This document shows, in pieces, positions 43,546-51,100 of a stretch of 64,000 nucleotides of DNA. This stretch comes from Anaerolineae bacterium (GTDB lineage: Bacteria; Chloroflexota; Anaerolineae; Anaerolineales; Anaerolineaceae). Where the stretch lies: contig JABLWW010000001.1 in NCBI GenBank assembly GCA_013178295.1, positions 248,001 to 312,000 on the forward strand, in the 5' to 3' direction. The notes below the pieces were generated by a model, which made no database searches, had not been told where the DNA came from, and worked only from the letters and a program-made list of their open reading frames with translations. Made by a program: the position numbers and the translations under genes. Positions within the stretch are counted from its first letter, which is position 1. Every line of letters starts with the position of its first letter.

Positions 43546-43766
43546 AGTCGCCCTATCGGCTGTTTTTGGAGCCGTTGCTGGAATATATTGACCAAATCTA
43601 CAGTAAATTGGAGCCTAACGAGACATTGACGATTGTTGTTCCGCAGTTTGTTTCGCAAAGTAGATGGGCAGGGTTTCTACATGCGCGCACTGCTGATACG
43701 CTGCGCAGGGTCTTGTTGATGCACCAGTCGGTTGTTATTACAGAGGTGCCCTACCAGGTGAAGTAG
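43395..43766 (+). CDS. C-terminal cytosolic domain of the KimA-like permease in the -1 frame
   Basis: A 123-residue open frame that continues the permease after the G6 tract: ILTVGG in frame 0 joins VHRGTLEALRYARTLSDD, then ITAVHVSIDPEES and TIVVPQFVSQSRW. This is the soluble USP-like domain that follows the membrane part in KimA-type proteins. It could be translated alone from GTG 43395, with the G-run as a poor ribosome-binding site, but its content shows it was one protein with the upstream frame. It ends 29 bases before the first RCK gene. Confidence 0.75.
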   Translation: MHRGTLEALRYARTLSDDITAVHVSIDPEESSKIQAKWELWGEGVRMVILESPYRLFLEPLLEYIDQIYSKLEPNETLTIVVPQFVSQSRWAGFLHARTADTLRRVLLMHQSVVITEVPYQVK

Positions 43767-43795
43767 GGTAGAAACTTGATGAGGAAGACAGAAAG

Positions 43796-44458
43796 ATGAA
43801 AGTTATTATTGTGGGTTGCGGCAGAGTGGGTGCTGAACTGGCATACAATCTGTATAAAAAAGGTCATGAAGTTGCTGTACTTGATAGTGTGGGGGCGGCT
43901 TTTAGCAACTTGCCCCCTGACTTCTCCGGGCGTTCTCTGGAAGGGGATGTTCTCAATCACGACATGCTACATCGCGCTGGTATTGAGAGCGCCGATGCTT
44001 TGGCGGCAGTAACAAGTTCTGATGCACTCAACGCTGTGGTAGGGCATGTGGCGCGAGAGGTCTATCATATCCCGCATGTGGTAGTCAGAAATTTTAATCC
44101 CCATACCCGTCGGTTATATGAAGTGTTTGGGCTACAAGTGGTCAGTTCAACAAGTTGGGGGGCGCAGCGCATTGAGGAAATGATTTGTCATGAGGAGGTA
44201 CGCACTGTTTTCTCGGCAGGTAATGGGGAGGTGGAGATCTATGAGATTGTCATTCCCTCCGAGTGTAGTGGGAGGCGGTTGAGTGAGTTGCTGCAGAATA
44301 AGGAGTGTATTGCTGTGGCTTTGACGCGGGGTGGTAGGTCTCAGCTTCCAAGGGAAGATGCACTTTTGGAAGATGGAGATGTCTTGCATATCAGTGCCAC
44401 GTTTGACGGGATTGAGGATGTACGCCGTAGGCTCTGTGAGATGGGAAAGGTAGCATAG
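43796..44458 (+). CDS. TrkA/RCK-type potassium transport regulator, first copy
   Basis: A 220-residue cytosolic regulator with an RCK_N Rossmann domain and RCK_C domain. KVIIVGCGRVGAELAYNLYKKGHEVAVLD (split) holds the GxGxxG nucleotide loop and the terminal Asp. GDVLNHDMLHRAGIESADALAAVTSSDALN and VVRNFNPHTRRLYEVFG are typical for TrkA. RCK_C (about 140-215) has YEIVIPSECSGRRLSEL. Such proteins gate potassium transporters in response to NAD(H), ATP/ADP or c-di-AMP. An AGAAAG site precedes the ATG. It likely regulates the adjacent permease with its paralogue. Confidence 0.93.
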   Translation: MKVIIVGCGRVGAELAYNLYKKGHEVAVLDSVGAAFSNLPPDFSGRSLEGDVLNHDMLHRAGIESADALAAVTSSDALNAVVGHVAREVYHIPHVVVRNFNPHTRRLYEVFGLQVVSSTSWGAQRIEEMICHEEVRTVFSAGNGEVEIYEIVIPSECSGRRLSELLQNKECIAVALTRGGRSQLPREDALLEDGDVLHISATFDGIEDVRRRLCEMGKVA

Positions 44459-44459
44459 T

Positions 44460-45161
44460 ATGTTTGTTGTCATTGTAGGCGGTGGAAGGACAGGGGCGCA
44501 ACTTGCCAGTTTTTTGCTTAAGCAGGATTATGATGTGCATTTGGTTGAATGCCGCAAGGATGTTCTGGCACGTGTGCACCGCGATTTGCCGACTGAAGTG
44601 ATATATGAGGGCAATGTGGTGGATACGTATGTTCTCCAGCGAGCGGGAATTGACAAGGCAGATGTGGTGGCGGCAGTTACCTCGGTGGATGAGCAAAACC
44701 TGGTCATCTGTTATTTGGCGCGTGAGGCGTATAAAGTGCCACGCACAATAGCCCGCGTCAATAACCCGCGCAATGCCTGGCTGTTTACGCAGACTTTTCG
44801 TGTAGATGTTGCCGTGAATCAGGCAGAAATTCTAGCACATTTGATCCAAGAAGAAATGTCTATGGGCGATATGATGACACTGGCAAAACTTAGACGCGGG
44901 AATTACTCGCTGGTGGCTGAAAAGGTTCCCGAAGGTGCTCCGGTGCGTGATATTCCAATAAAAGATATGGGGTTGTCAAAGAGTTGTGTGATAGCTGGAA
45001 TCATTCGCGGCGGAGAAATTATTGTGCCGAGGGGGGTGACCACATTTGAGGTGGGTGATGAGGTGCTTGCTGTGGCTGATCAGGATGGTGCCAGACAACT
45101 GGCAGATTTGCTTACGCCGCCGGGTAAGAATCATCTGAACCATAATAGCCTTAGAATTTAG
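44460..45161 (+). CDS. TrkA/RCK-type potassium transport regulator, second copy
   Basis: A 233-residue paralogue of the preceding gene, starting one base after its stop. The nucleotide loop is VIVGGGRTGAQLASFLLKQDYDVHLVE (split), followed by EGNVVDTYVLQRAGIDKADVVAAVTSVDEQNLV and a RCK_C domain (about 140-222, VRDIPIKDMGLSKSCVIAGIIRGGEIIVPRG). The loop is GGGRTG where the first copy has GCGRVG. The pair resembles the CeoB-CeoC arrangement next to an APC-like transporter in actinobacteria. A heteromeric ring of the two proteins is likely but inferred. Confidence 0.92.
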   Translation: MFVVIVGGGRTGAQLASFLLKQDYDVHLVECRKDVLARVHRDLPTEVIYEGNVVDTYVLQRAGIDKADVVAAVTSVDEQNLVICYLAREAYKVPRTIARVNNPRNAWLFTQTFRVDVAVNQAEILAHLIQEEMSMGDMMTLAKLRRGNYSLVAEKVPEGAPVRDIPIKDMGLSKSCVIAGIIRGGEIIVPRGVTTFEVGDEVLAVADQDGARQLADLLTPPGKNHLNHNSLRI

Positions 45162-45163
45162 GG

Positions 45164-45169
45164 TATAAT
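45164..45169 (+). promoter_or_regulatory. Possible -10 box for rpmH
   Basis: Consensus TATAAT 38 bases before the rpmH start and directly after the second RCK gene. I see no good -35 hexamer at the right distance, so this is only a partial promoter match. Confidence 0.4.
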
Positions 45170-45206
45170 TAGTGCCTTGTACTTTATTTTGCAATGAGGA
45201 AAAATC

Positions 45207-45377
45207 ATGCCAAAACGGACATATCAACCTAAAATAAGACGACGTGTGCGCGTTCATGGTTTCAGAGCGCGCATGGCAACTGCTGACGGCAGAACAGTAC
45301 TAAAACGCCGCCGGATGAGAGGACGCCATAAACTGACGGTCAGCTCGAATAATCATGTGAAGCGGCTGTCATGGTAA
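45207..45377 (+). CDS. rpmH: 50S ribosomal protein L34
   Basis: Very small basic ribosomal protein of 56 residues. It begins [20 protein letters not shown] and continues with [23 protein letters not shown], the conserved L34 core. The usual protein ends just after this core at 44-46 residues; here eleven extra residues ([11 protein letters not shown]) follow. A GAGGA site lies 7 bases before the ATG. The position directly upstream of rnpA is the standard bacterial arrangement. Confidence 0.96.
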   Translation: MPKRTYQPKIRRRVRVHGFRARMATADGRTVLKRRRMRGRHKLTVSSNNHVKRLSW

Positions 45378-45467
45378 TTGTGACAGATTTTGCGGGCGAT
45401 ACTTTGCTTCATAAGGCACAATGCCCGCAACTTTGGATGTTGCCCCGTAACACAAAGCAGGGCTGCA

Positions 45468-45827
45468 GTGAAGCGTATCTACCGGCTGACGCGGTCGGTT
45501 GATTTTAAGCGGGTGCGGGCAGTGGGCAGTTCCTATGCCCATCCGCAGATGGTTGTACTGGTTGCTCAAAATGATCAAACACATTCGCGCTATGGTGTTG
45601 TGGCAGGGCAGGGAGTAGGTCATGCTGTTCAGAGGAACCGTGCAAAGCGACGGATACGAGCGGCGATACATGCTCTGTATCCGCAAATTGAAATAGGCTG
45701 GGATGTCATCGTGGTGGCGCGTAGTGGTATTCGCGAGGTGTGTTTCTGGGAAATTCGAGATGTGCTGGAAAGCCTTCTCAGACGCGCAGGATTGTTGAAA
45801 GATGCAACAGATAACCGGAGCGAATGA
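45468..45827 (+). CDS. rnpA: Ribonuclease P protein component
   Basis: Protein subunit of RNase P, which trims tRNA 5' ends with the catalytic RNA. The GTG at 45468 gives 119 residues, the normal size, and the expected start ([20 protein letters not shown]). The RNR motif [16 protein letters not shown] (about 58-73) and the C-terminal DVIVVARSG strand are intact. The 90-base gap after rpmH contains no other clear feature. The end overlaps yidD by 26 bases. Confidence 0.96.
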   Translation: MKRIYRLTRSVDFKRVRAVGSSYAHPQMVVLVAQNDQTHSRYGVVAGQGVGHAVQRNRAKRRIRAAIHALYPQIEIGWDVIVVARSGIREVCFWEIRDVLESLLRRAGLLKDATDNRSE

Positions 45828-46095
45828 TTTTTATCCCAATGAGCAGCGTCTCCGCGATTTGCATGTTAACATTGGGACGCTACCGCGTTGGGTTTTGTTG
45901 GCGCTGATTCGTGGATACCAGATGTTTCTGTCGCCTGTCGTTGCACCTAACACCTGTCGTTTCTATCCTTCCTGTTCGCATTATGGCTATCAGGCGATCT
46001 ACAAATATGGTGTTCTTAAGGGCGGGCTGATGGCTATCTGGCGTATTTTACGTTGTAATCCTTTTAATCCTGGTGGATATGATCCAGTGCCATGA
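45802..46095 (+). CDS. yidD: Membrane protein insertion efficiency factor YidD
   Basis: A 97-residue protein; the YidD core (about 27-97) follows an N-terminal extension of about 26 residues ([18 protein letters not shown] start). Core motifs are [32 protein letters not shown] and the C-terminal [17 protein letters not shown], with the three conserved Cys present. YidD sits at the membrane and helps YidC-dependent insertion. ATG 45802 lies inside the 3' end of rnpA, suggesting coupled translation; a later start near residue 20 is possible. Confidence 0.94.
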   Translation: MQQITGANDFYPNEQRLRDLHVNIGTLPRWVLLALIRGYQMFLSPVVAPNTCRFYPSCSHYGYQAIYKYGVLKGGLMAIWRILRCNPFNPGGYDPVP

Positions 46096-46134
46096 ACAGA
46101 AAGAGACCGACTATGGAGAATGGAATTTGATTTC

Positions 46135-47193
46135 ATGAAGCGTCATTTTTCTATCGTTTTGTTTAGTTTTGTGATGGGGAGCATCTTGCTGGCTGCTTGT
46201 AGTGGCGGTTTTGCGGCCACAAGCTGGCCGGGGGTTACATTGCAGGGGGATGTGGTATATGTGGCGTATGGGGGCAGTGTTTTTGCGGTAGGGTTGAAGG
46301 ATGGCAGTCTGATTTGGCAATTCCCGGAAAAACCCGACGCACAAAAAGGGTTTTACGCCGCACCGGCTGTCCTGGATGGACAGGTTATTGTGGGGGACTA
46401 TGTAAATGTGTTGCACAGCCTGGATGCCAATACGGGTGCTGAGCAGTGGACTTTCACTCAGGCGAAGGGTCGCTGGGTTGGCAGCGCGTTGGTGGTCGGC
46501 GAACGTATATTTGCGCCGTCATCTGATCATAATTTATATGTGCTTAATCAACAGGGTAAGCTGATCTGGGCTTTCAAAGCCAGACAGGCGTTGTGGGCGC
46601 AGCCAGTGGTTAAGGACAATGTGGTGTATTTGCCTTCCATGGATCACTCGTTGTATGCTTTGAGTGTAGAAGATGGCAGACAGCTTTGGGCTACGGATGT
46701 GGGCGGGGCAATTGTTTATAGCCCGGCGCTGGATGGGGACAACAAGGTATATGTGGGAACGCTGGCAAATGAGTTGGTAGCGCTGGATGCTCAAAGCGGG
46801 AAAATTTTGTGGCGGTTTGCTGCGAAAAACAGCATTTGGGGGTCGCCGACGGTGGATGACGGTTCAGTATATATTGGGGATTTGAGCGGTACAATTTTTT
46901 CAATTAGCGCATCAGATGGTTCCAGTCAGTGGCAGGTGGACGCTGGCGGCCCGGTGACGGCCGCTGGCGCTGTGACGCCGCAGGGGCTGGTTTTTGGCAC
47001 CGAGAATGGCAATATTCTTATGTTGAGCAGAAACGGTCAGAAGGTTTGGACGCAAACAGTTGAGGGCAAGATATATTCCAGCCCAGCTGTGGCGGATGAC
47101 CGTATGGTATTTGGCGTGATGGCTGGTGAAAAGTTACTGGTGGCTTTCGATTTCAGCGGTAATCCGCTTTGGTCTTTTGCTGTCCCGAAGTAG
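46135..47193 (+). CDS. PQQ-like beta-propeller lipoprotein (BamB-like fold)
   Basis: A secreted lipoprotein: signal peptide MKRHFSIVLFSFVMGSILL with lipobox LLAAC (lipidated Cys near residue 22). The rest forms about seven or eight PQQ/propeller repeats, each with a VY-G-V--LD/LN--G---W pattern, for example NNKVYVGTLANELVALDAQ-type and GSVYIGDLSGTIFSISASDG. BamB uses this fold as a scaffold in outer-membrane protein assembly; the bound partner here is unknown. Its position between yidD and yidC is unusual and suggests a link with membrane protein insertion. ATG 46120 is an alternative start. Confidence 0.82.
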   Translation: MKRHFSIVLFSFVMGSILLAACSGGFAATSWPGVTLQGDVVYVAYGGSVFAVGLKDGSLIWQFPEKPDAQKGFYAAPAVLDGQVIVGDYVNVLHSLDANTGAEQWTFTQAKGRWVGSALVVGERIFAPSSDHNLYVLNQQGKLIWAFKARQALWAQPVVKDNVVYLPSMDHSLYALSVEDGRQLWATDVGGAIVYSPALDGDNKVYVGTLANELVALDAQSGKILWRFAAKNSIWGSPTVDDGSVYIGDLSGTIFSISASDGSSQWQVDAGGPVTAAGAVTPQGLVFGTENGNILMLSRNGQKVWTQTVEGKIYSSPAVADDRMVFGVMAGEKLLVAFDFSGNPLWSFAVPK

Positions 47194-47208
47194 AAAAGGT
47201 AGGATTTT

Positions 47209-47994
47209 ATGTGGGATACTTTGATCATTACCCCTTTCATCAATGTGTTGTTGTTTATTTATACGATGGTGGGTAACAATTTTGGAATAGCCATCATTTT
47301 GTTTACATTGTTAATCCGGCTTGTTACTCACCCGCTGACCGTTCAGCAGATTAAAGGCGCGGCGGCAATGCAAGACTTGCAGAAAGACAAACGCTGGCTT
47401 GATCTTCAGGCGAAGTATAAGAATGAAAAGGATAAGCTTGCCCAAGAGCAAATGAAATTATACAAAGAGTTGGGGATTAATCCTTTTGCTTCCTGTCTTC
47501 CAACACTGATACAGTTTCCGATTATCATTGGGCTGTATCAAAGTGTGATCAAAACCCTGGCAAATTCTCCAATTGAATTGCTCAACTTGATGCGACATAT
47601 CAATGTTTCATTTTTGAAGGTTTCGGAGTTAATTCCTTTAAACAGCCAGTTTTTGTGGATGGATTTGGGGCAACCCGAACGTCTAAATTTGCCCTTTATT
47701 CCTTTTGGCATTCCCGTGCTGGCAATTGTTGTGGTGGTAACCACATATTTGCAGTCCAAACTGATGGCGACCCCGACGGGGAATCCCAATGATCAGACTG
47801 CAATGATGACCAATATGATGAATATTTATATGCCATTTCTGATGGGGTATCTGGCATATACTCTTGCCTCTGGCTTGTCGCTGTACTTTGTTGCCTCGAA
47901 TGTGATTGGTATTGGTCAGTACGCATTGCTGGGAAAGCTGAACTGGAAAAACCTGTTGCCTGGGCAGAAGCCGAAGCCAGTGAAAAGCAAGTGA
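47209..47994 (+). CDS. yidC: Membrane protein insertase YidC
   Basis: YidC/Oxa1 family insertase of 261 residues, the short form without a large periplasmic domain. Five membrane helices are visible. TLLIRLVTHPLTVQQIKGAAAMQ (split) holds the conserved Arg that forms the hydrophilic groove; a charged coiled cytoplasmic loop follows (about 60-90), then LYKELGINPFASCLPTLIQFPIIIGLY and NMMNIYMPFLMGYLAYTLASGLSLYFVASNV. The C-terminal tail is basic. An AGGTAGGA site precedes the ATG. Confidence 0.95.
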   Translation: MWDTLIITPFINVLLFIYTMVGNNFGIAIILFTLLIRLVTHPLTVQQIKGAAAMQDLQKDKRWLDLQAKYKNEKDKLAQEQMKLYKELGINPFASCLPTLIQFPIIIGLYQSVIKTLANSPIELLNLMRHINVSFLKVSELIPLNSQFLWMDLGQPERLNLPFIPFGIPVLAIVVVVTTYLQSKLMATPTGNPNDQTAMMTNMMNIYMPFLMGYLAYTLASGLSLYFVASNVIGIGQYALLGKLNWKNLLPGQKPKPVKSK

Positions 47995-48024
47995 TTCTCC
48001 ATCACGACTCAAGACGAGGTGGAT

Positions 48025-48795
48025 ATGACAGAAAAAACAACGTTGGAAGTGATTGCGCCTACTGTAGAAGAAGCTATTGCAAAGGGGGTGGAGCAGCTAG
48101 GTGTTTCGAGAGAGATGGTGGAAGTGGAAGTTTTGGATTCGGGTGCGGCGGGTTTTTTGGGGATAGGCAGCCGTCAGGCGCGCGTGCGTTTAATGCTTAA
48201 TCTGGTCTCATACGATCAGCCACTCGCGCCGACACCTTCTGCAAATGGAGCGCTTGGCGATATGTCTGTATCGCCGGCCGCACAGCCCGAAAAGGTATCT
48301 GCTGTTGCACAACCGGAAAAAGGCGAATCCGTGCTGGAGGTCGCTCAGACTGTTGTGCGCGAGCTTTTGGACAAGATGGGGGTTAAAGCCACGGTAACCA
48401 CCCATCTAGAAAAATCCCTTGCCCCTGGTGAGCAAGACCTTATCCTGGTGGAGATTCAGGGAAATGATTTGAGCATTCTCATTGGACGCCGTTCAGAGAC
48501 GCTCAATGCGCTCCAGTATATTTCCAGCCTGATTGTTACTAAACAGGTTGGACATTGGGTTAATTTGATGATTGATGTGCAGGGATATCGTTCGCGGCGC
48601 GAACGCCAGTTGCGCCGCCTGGCGGTCAAACTGGCGGAGCAGGCAATTAGCACCGGGCGACGCCAGGTGCTTGAACCGATGCCTGCCAATGAGCGGCGTA
48701 TTATTCATCTTGAACTCAGCAATCATCCGCAGGTTACCACAGAGAGCATTGGCGAGGAACCAAACCGTAAAATCACCATTTTCGTAAAGAAATAA
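48025..48795 (+). CDS. khpB: Jag/KhpB RNA-binding protein (KH and R3H domains)
   Basis: A 256-residue RNA-binding protein. Jag_N (about 4-52, EVIAPTVEEAIAKGVEQLGVS and GFLGIGSRQARVR), a linker rich in Ala/Pro/Gln (about 58-105), KH domain (about 110-185, DLSILIGRRSETLNALQYISSLIV) and R3H (about 190-256, EPMPANERRIIHLEL). KhpB pairs with KhpA to bind mRNAs and influences elongation and division in Gram-positives. ATG 48025 was chosen for a GAGGTGG site just upstream. Its location after yidC is standard. Confidence 0.95.
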   Translation: MTEKTTLEVIAPTVEEAIAKGVEQLGVSREMVEVEVLDSGAAGFLGIGSRQARVRLMLNLVSYDQPLAPTPSANGALGDMSVSPAAQPEKVSAVAQPEKGESVLEVAQTVVRELLDKMGVKATVTTHLEKSLAPGEQDLILVEIQGNDLSILIGRRSETLNALQYISSLIVTKQVGHWVNLMIDVQGYRSRRERQLRRLAVKLAEQAISTGRRQVLEPMPANERRIIHLELSNHPQVTTESIGEEPNRKITIFVKK

Positions 48796-48799
48796 AGCG

Positions 48800-50104
48800 A
48801 TGAAAGCAGTTGATATTATTATCAAGAAACGTGATGGCGGAGAGTTGACGCGCGAAGAAATCGAGTTCTTTGTGCGCGGTTTCACCCAGGGCAAAATACC
48901 GGATTATCAAGTGGCTTCGTGGGCGATGGCGGTGTTATTGAGGGGGATGACAGACCGGGAGACAACAGATTTGACGCTGGCGATGGCGCACTCTGGCGAT
49001 GTCCTTGACCTTTCCAGCGTGGGGGCGGTGATTGTGGATAAACACTCAACCGGCGGCGTGGGGGATAAGACCACCTTTGTGGTAGAGCCATTGGTGGCGG
49101 CTTGTGGTTTGCCGGTAGGGAAGATGTCCGGGCGTGGTTTGGGGTTTAGCGGCGGGACGCTGGACAAAATCGAGTCGATCCCTGGTTATCGAGTTGATCT
49201 GAGCCGTGATGAATTTATTGACCAGTTGAAGCGGGTTGGACTTGTTCTTAGCGGACAGAGCGGTGACCTTGCGCCTGCCGACGGCAAGCTGTATGCCCTG
49301 CGGGATGTTACTGGTACGGTTGACTCGATGCCCTTGATTGCATCTTCAGTGATGAGCAAAAAAATAGCAGCCGGTGCCAATGCCATTGTGCTGGACGTCA
49401 AAGTTGGATTGGGGGCTTTTATGAAGACACTTGAACAGGCGCGTGAACTCTCGCGCATCATGGTCTCCATTGGAAAGCTCAGCCAACGGCGCGTGGTGGC
49501 GGTGCTGACCGACATGAACCAGCCGCTTGGGTCGGCAGTTGGCAATGCGTTGGAGTTGAGGGAAGCCATTGACACGTTGCATGGTCATGGCCCGGACGAT
49601 TTTCGCAAGCATTGTGTGGTGCTTGCCTCTCACATGCTGGTTGTGGGTGGCGCGGCAGATACAGTGGAAGAGGGGAGGAAGAAAATTGAAGAGGTCTTAC
49701 ATAATGGTAAGGCTTGGGAGAAATTCCGCACACTGGTAATTGCACAGGGTGGGGACGTGCGCTATGTGGACAACCCCGATCTTTTGCCCGCGGGGCGGTT
49801 GAAAGAAACTGTTGTGGCACCGTGTTCTGGTTATCTGGCGCAGGTGCATGCGCGGGAAATCGGTGAGGCGGCGGTTGATTTGGGGGCAGGGCGTGCAAGA
49901 AAAGAAGACCCGATTGACCGTTCGGTGGGGATATTGGTGCATTGCAAAGTGGGTGATCGCATTGAAAAGGGGCAGGCGCTGTTTACCCTGCATGCAAATG
50001 ATGAGAGTAAGCTAGCTGCTGCCAAACAACGGGTTCTGGCAGCACATCATATTCAGGATGTTCCCTGCAATCCTCTGCCGCATTTTTACGGCGTGATAGA
50101 TTGA
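48800..50104 (+). CDS. pdp: Pyrimidine-nucleoside (thymidine) phosphorylase
   Basis: A 434-residue nucleoside phosphorylase that splits uridine or thymidine with phosphate to base and pentose-1-phosphate. KHSTGGVGDKTTFVVEPLVAACG (split, about 82) binds phosphate, and KMSGRGLGFSGGTLDKIESIPGY is the signature. DVKVGLGAFMKTLEQARELS and the C-terminal swivel domain (about 330-434) complete it. It starts 4 bases after khpB. Whether it should be called deoA or pdp depends on substrate range, which the sequence does not settle. Confidence 0.96.
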   Translation: MKAVDIIIKKRDGGELTREEIEFFVRGFTQGKIPDYQVASWAMAVLLRGMTDRETTDLTLAMAHSGDVLDLSSVGAVIVDKHSTGGVGDKTTFVVEPLVAACGLPVGKMSGRGLGFSGGTLDKIESIPGYRVDLSRDEFIDQLKRVGLVLSGQSGDLAPADGKLYALRDVTGTVDSMPLIASSVMSKKIAAGANAIVLDVKVGLGAFMKTLEQARELSRIMVSIGKLSQRRVVAVLTDMNQPLGSAVGNALELREAIDTLHGHGPDDFRKHCVVLASHMLVVGGAADTVEEGRKKIEEVLHNGKAWEKFRTLVIAQGGDVRYVDNPDLLPAGRLKETVVAPCSGYLAQVHAREIGEAAVDLGAGRARKEDPIDRSVGILVHCKVGDRIEKGQALFTLHANDESKLAAAKQRVLAAHHIQDVPCNPLPHFYGVID

Positions 50105-50129
50105 TTTTTTTGTTTATCTGTGGCATAAT
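50101..50129 (+). promoter_or_regulatory. Promoter of the T-box/ileS transcript
   Basis: TTGATT (50101-50106), 17-base spacer, CATAAT (50124-50129). The -35 box overlaps the pdp stop codon; transcription should start near 50136, just before the T-box Stem I. Confidence 0.65.
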
Positions 50130-50135
50130 CAGCCA

Positions 50136-50422
50136 AGATGACAAATGCAGTGATGGAAACGAGTAGGTTTTGGCGTGCTGTCAGCAAGCCCGGGTGTTGA
50201 TGTGAGCCGGGTCAGTAATCGAAACCGAAAATCCTTCCGGAGCAGCGACCTGAACCCATGTTTGTGGCAGTAAGTGAGCCGGGAAAAGCCGCCCGTTACC
50301 CTGGCAGCGATTCGCAAGGATAATTGCCGATCGTAAAGAGTGCTTGCCATTTTGGCAGGAATGTGGGTGGTACCACGGGAGACTTTGCTCTCGTCCCTGA
50401 GAATGGACGGGAGCTTTTGTTT
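50136..50422 (+). promoter_or_regulatory. Isoleucine T-box leader
   Basis: T-box leaders bind uncharged tRNA and control downstream aminoacylation genes. The conserved T-box sequence AATGTGGGTGGTACCACGGG is at 50360-50379. At the 5' end the specifier region can be built by hand: GGAA (50155-50158) with TTCC (50235-50238) below; AGTA (50162-50165) opposite GAA (50227-50229) as the loop-E element; GGTTT (50166-50170) with AAACC (50222-50226) above. The codon that falls in the specifier position is ATC (50231-50233), isoleucine, matching ileS downstream. The terminator at its end indicates transcriptional control. Confidence 0.92.
50387..50422 (+). terminator. T-box regulated terminator
   Basis: Ten-base-pair stem (50387-50396 with 50405-50414, one G-U pair in RNA), 8-base loop, then TTTTGTTT. 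It competes with the antiterminator formed by the T-box sequence just upstream. Confidence 0.85.
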
Positions 50423-50439
50423 GGAGGAAATGGTTCTCA

Positions 50440-51072
50440 ATGCGGTCCTATCGTCACTGGACGCCTGGCTATTTGATCAATCGCTTTGTGGAGAAGCGCT
50501 ATCGACGTATGCACCCCCAAGAGCCGTGGCTGACACCAGCAGCCAATCAGTTTTTGTCTGGGTACTTGCGGAAAGGCGATGTTGGCTTGGAATTTGGCTC
50601 TGGGGCGAGCACGTTGTGGTTTGCGCGGCGGGTGGCGCATCTGACGAGCGTGGAACATGATCCTAACTGGTATGAGCGGGTTAAGGCGGGGCTTGAGGCG
50701 CAAGGTATTGGCAATGTCACCTATTTGTATTTTGAGGTGCCGAATTGTGTACCCGAGGGTGTGCTGCCTGACTATCCACAGGTTGTTGACCAGTTTGATC
50801 CTGACAGCTTGGACTTCGTCGTGGTAGATGGCAAACTACGCGATATGTGTGCAACGAAGTCTTTGCCTAAGATACGCCCGGGCGGAATTCTTATCCTGGA
50901 CAATGCGGATGTGTATCTCCCCAGTGATTTGAAGACCCCTAACGCACGCCGCAAAGAGCAGGGAACTGCCAGCCCACTCTGGAATGATTTTATGACAGCT
51001 GTTGCAGATTGGCGTAATTATTGGACCTGTAATGGTGTCAGCGCAACAGCAATTTTCTTTAAACCGCTGTGA
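50440..51072 (+). CDS. Class I SAM-dependent methyltransferase of unknown substrate
   Basis: A 210-residue protein with a Rossmann-type methyltransferase core: DVGLEFGSGASTLWFARRV is motif I (about 47-65), LTSVEHDPNWYERVK contains the acidic residue that would bind the SAM ribose, and DSLDFVVVDGKLRDM (about 124) and RPGGILILDNAD (about 147) follow. The substrate cannot be inferred. It lies between the T-box terminator and ileS, 28 bases before ileS, so it should share the tRNA-Ile response. A GGAGG site is 12 bases upstream of the ATG, a little far. Confidence 0.8.
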   Translation: MRSYRHWTPGYLINRFVEKRYRRMHPQEPWLTPAANQFLSGYLRKGDVGLEFGSGASTLWFARRVAHLTSVEHDPNWYERVKAGLEAQGIGNVTYLYFEVPNCVPEGVLPDYPQVVDQFDPDSLDFVVVDGKLRDMCATKSLPKIRPGGILILDNADVYLPSDLKTPNARRKEQGTASPLWNDFMTAVADWRNYWTCNGVSATAIFFKPL

Positions 51073-51100
51073 GTTTTTATTTCTTTTATTGAGGTGCCGT

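Noticed and set aside
51002-51100. ileS start at ATG 51002
   Set aside because: It overlaps the methyltransferase gene by 71 bases; ATG 51101 has a good ribosome-binding site and the correct N-terminus.
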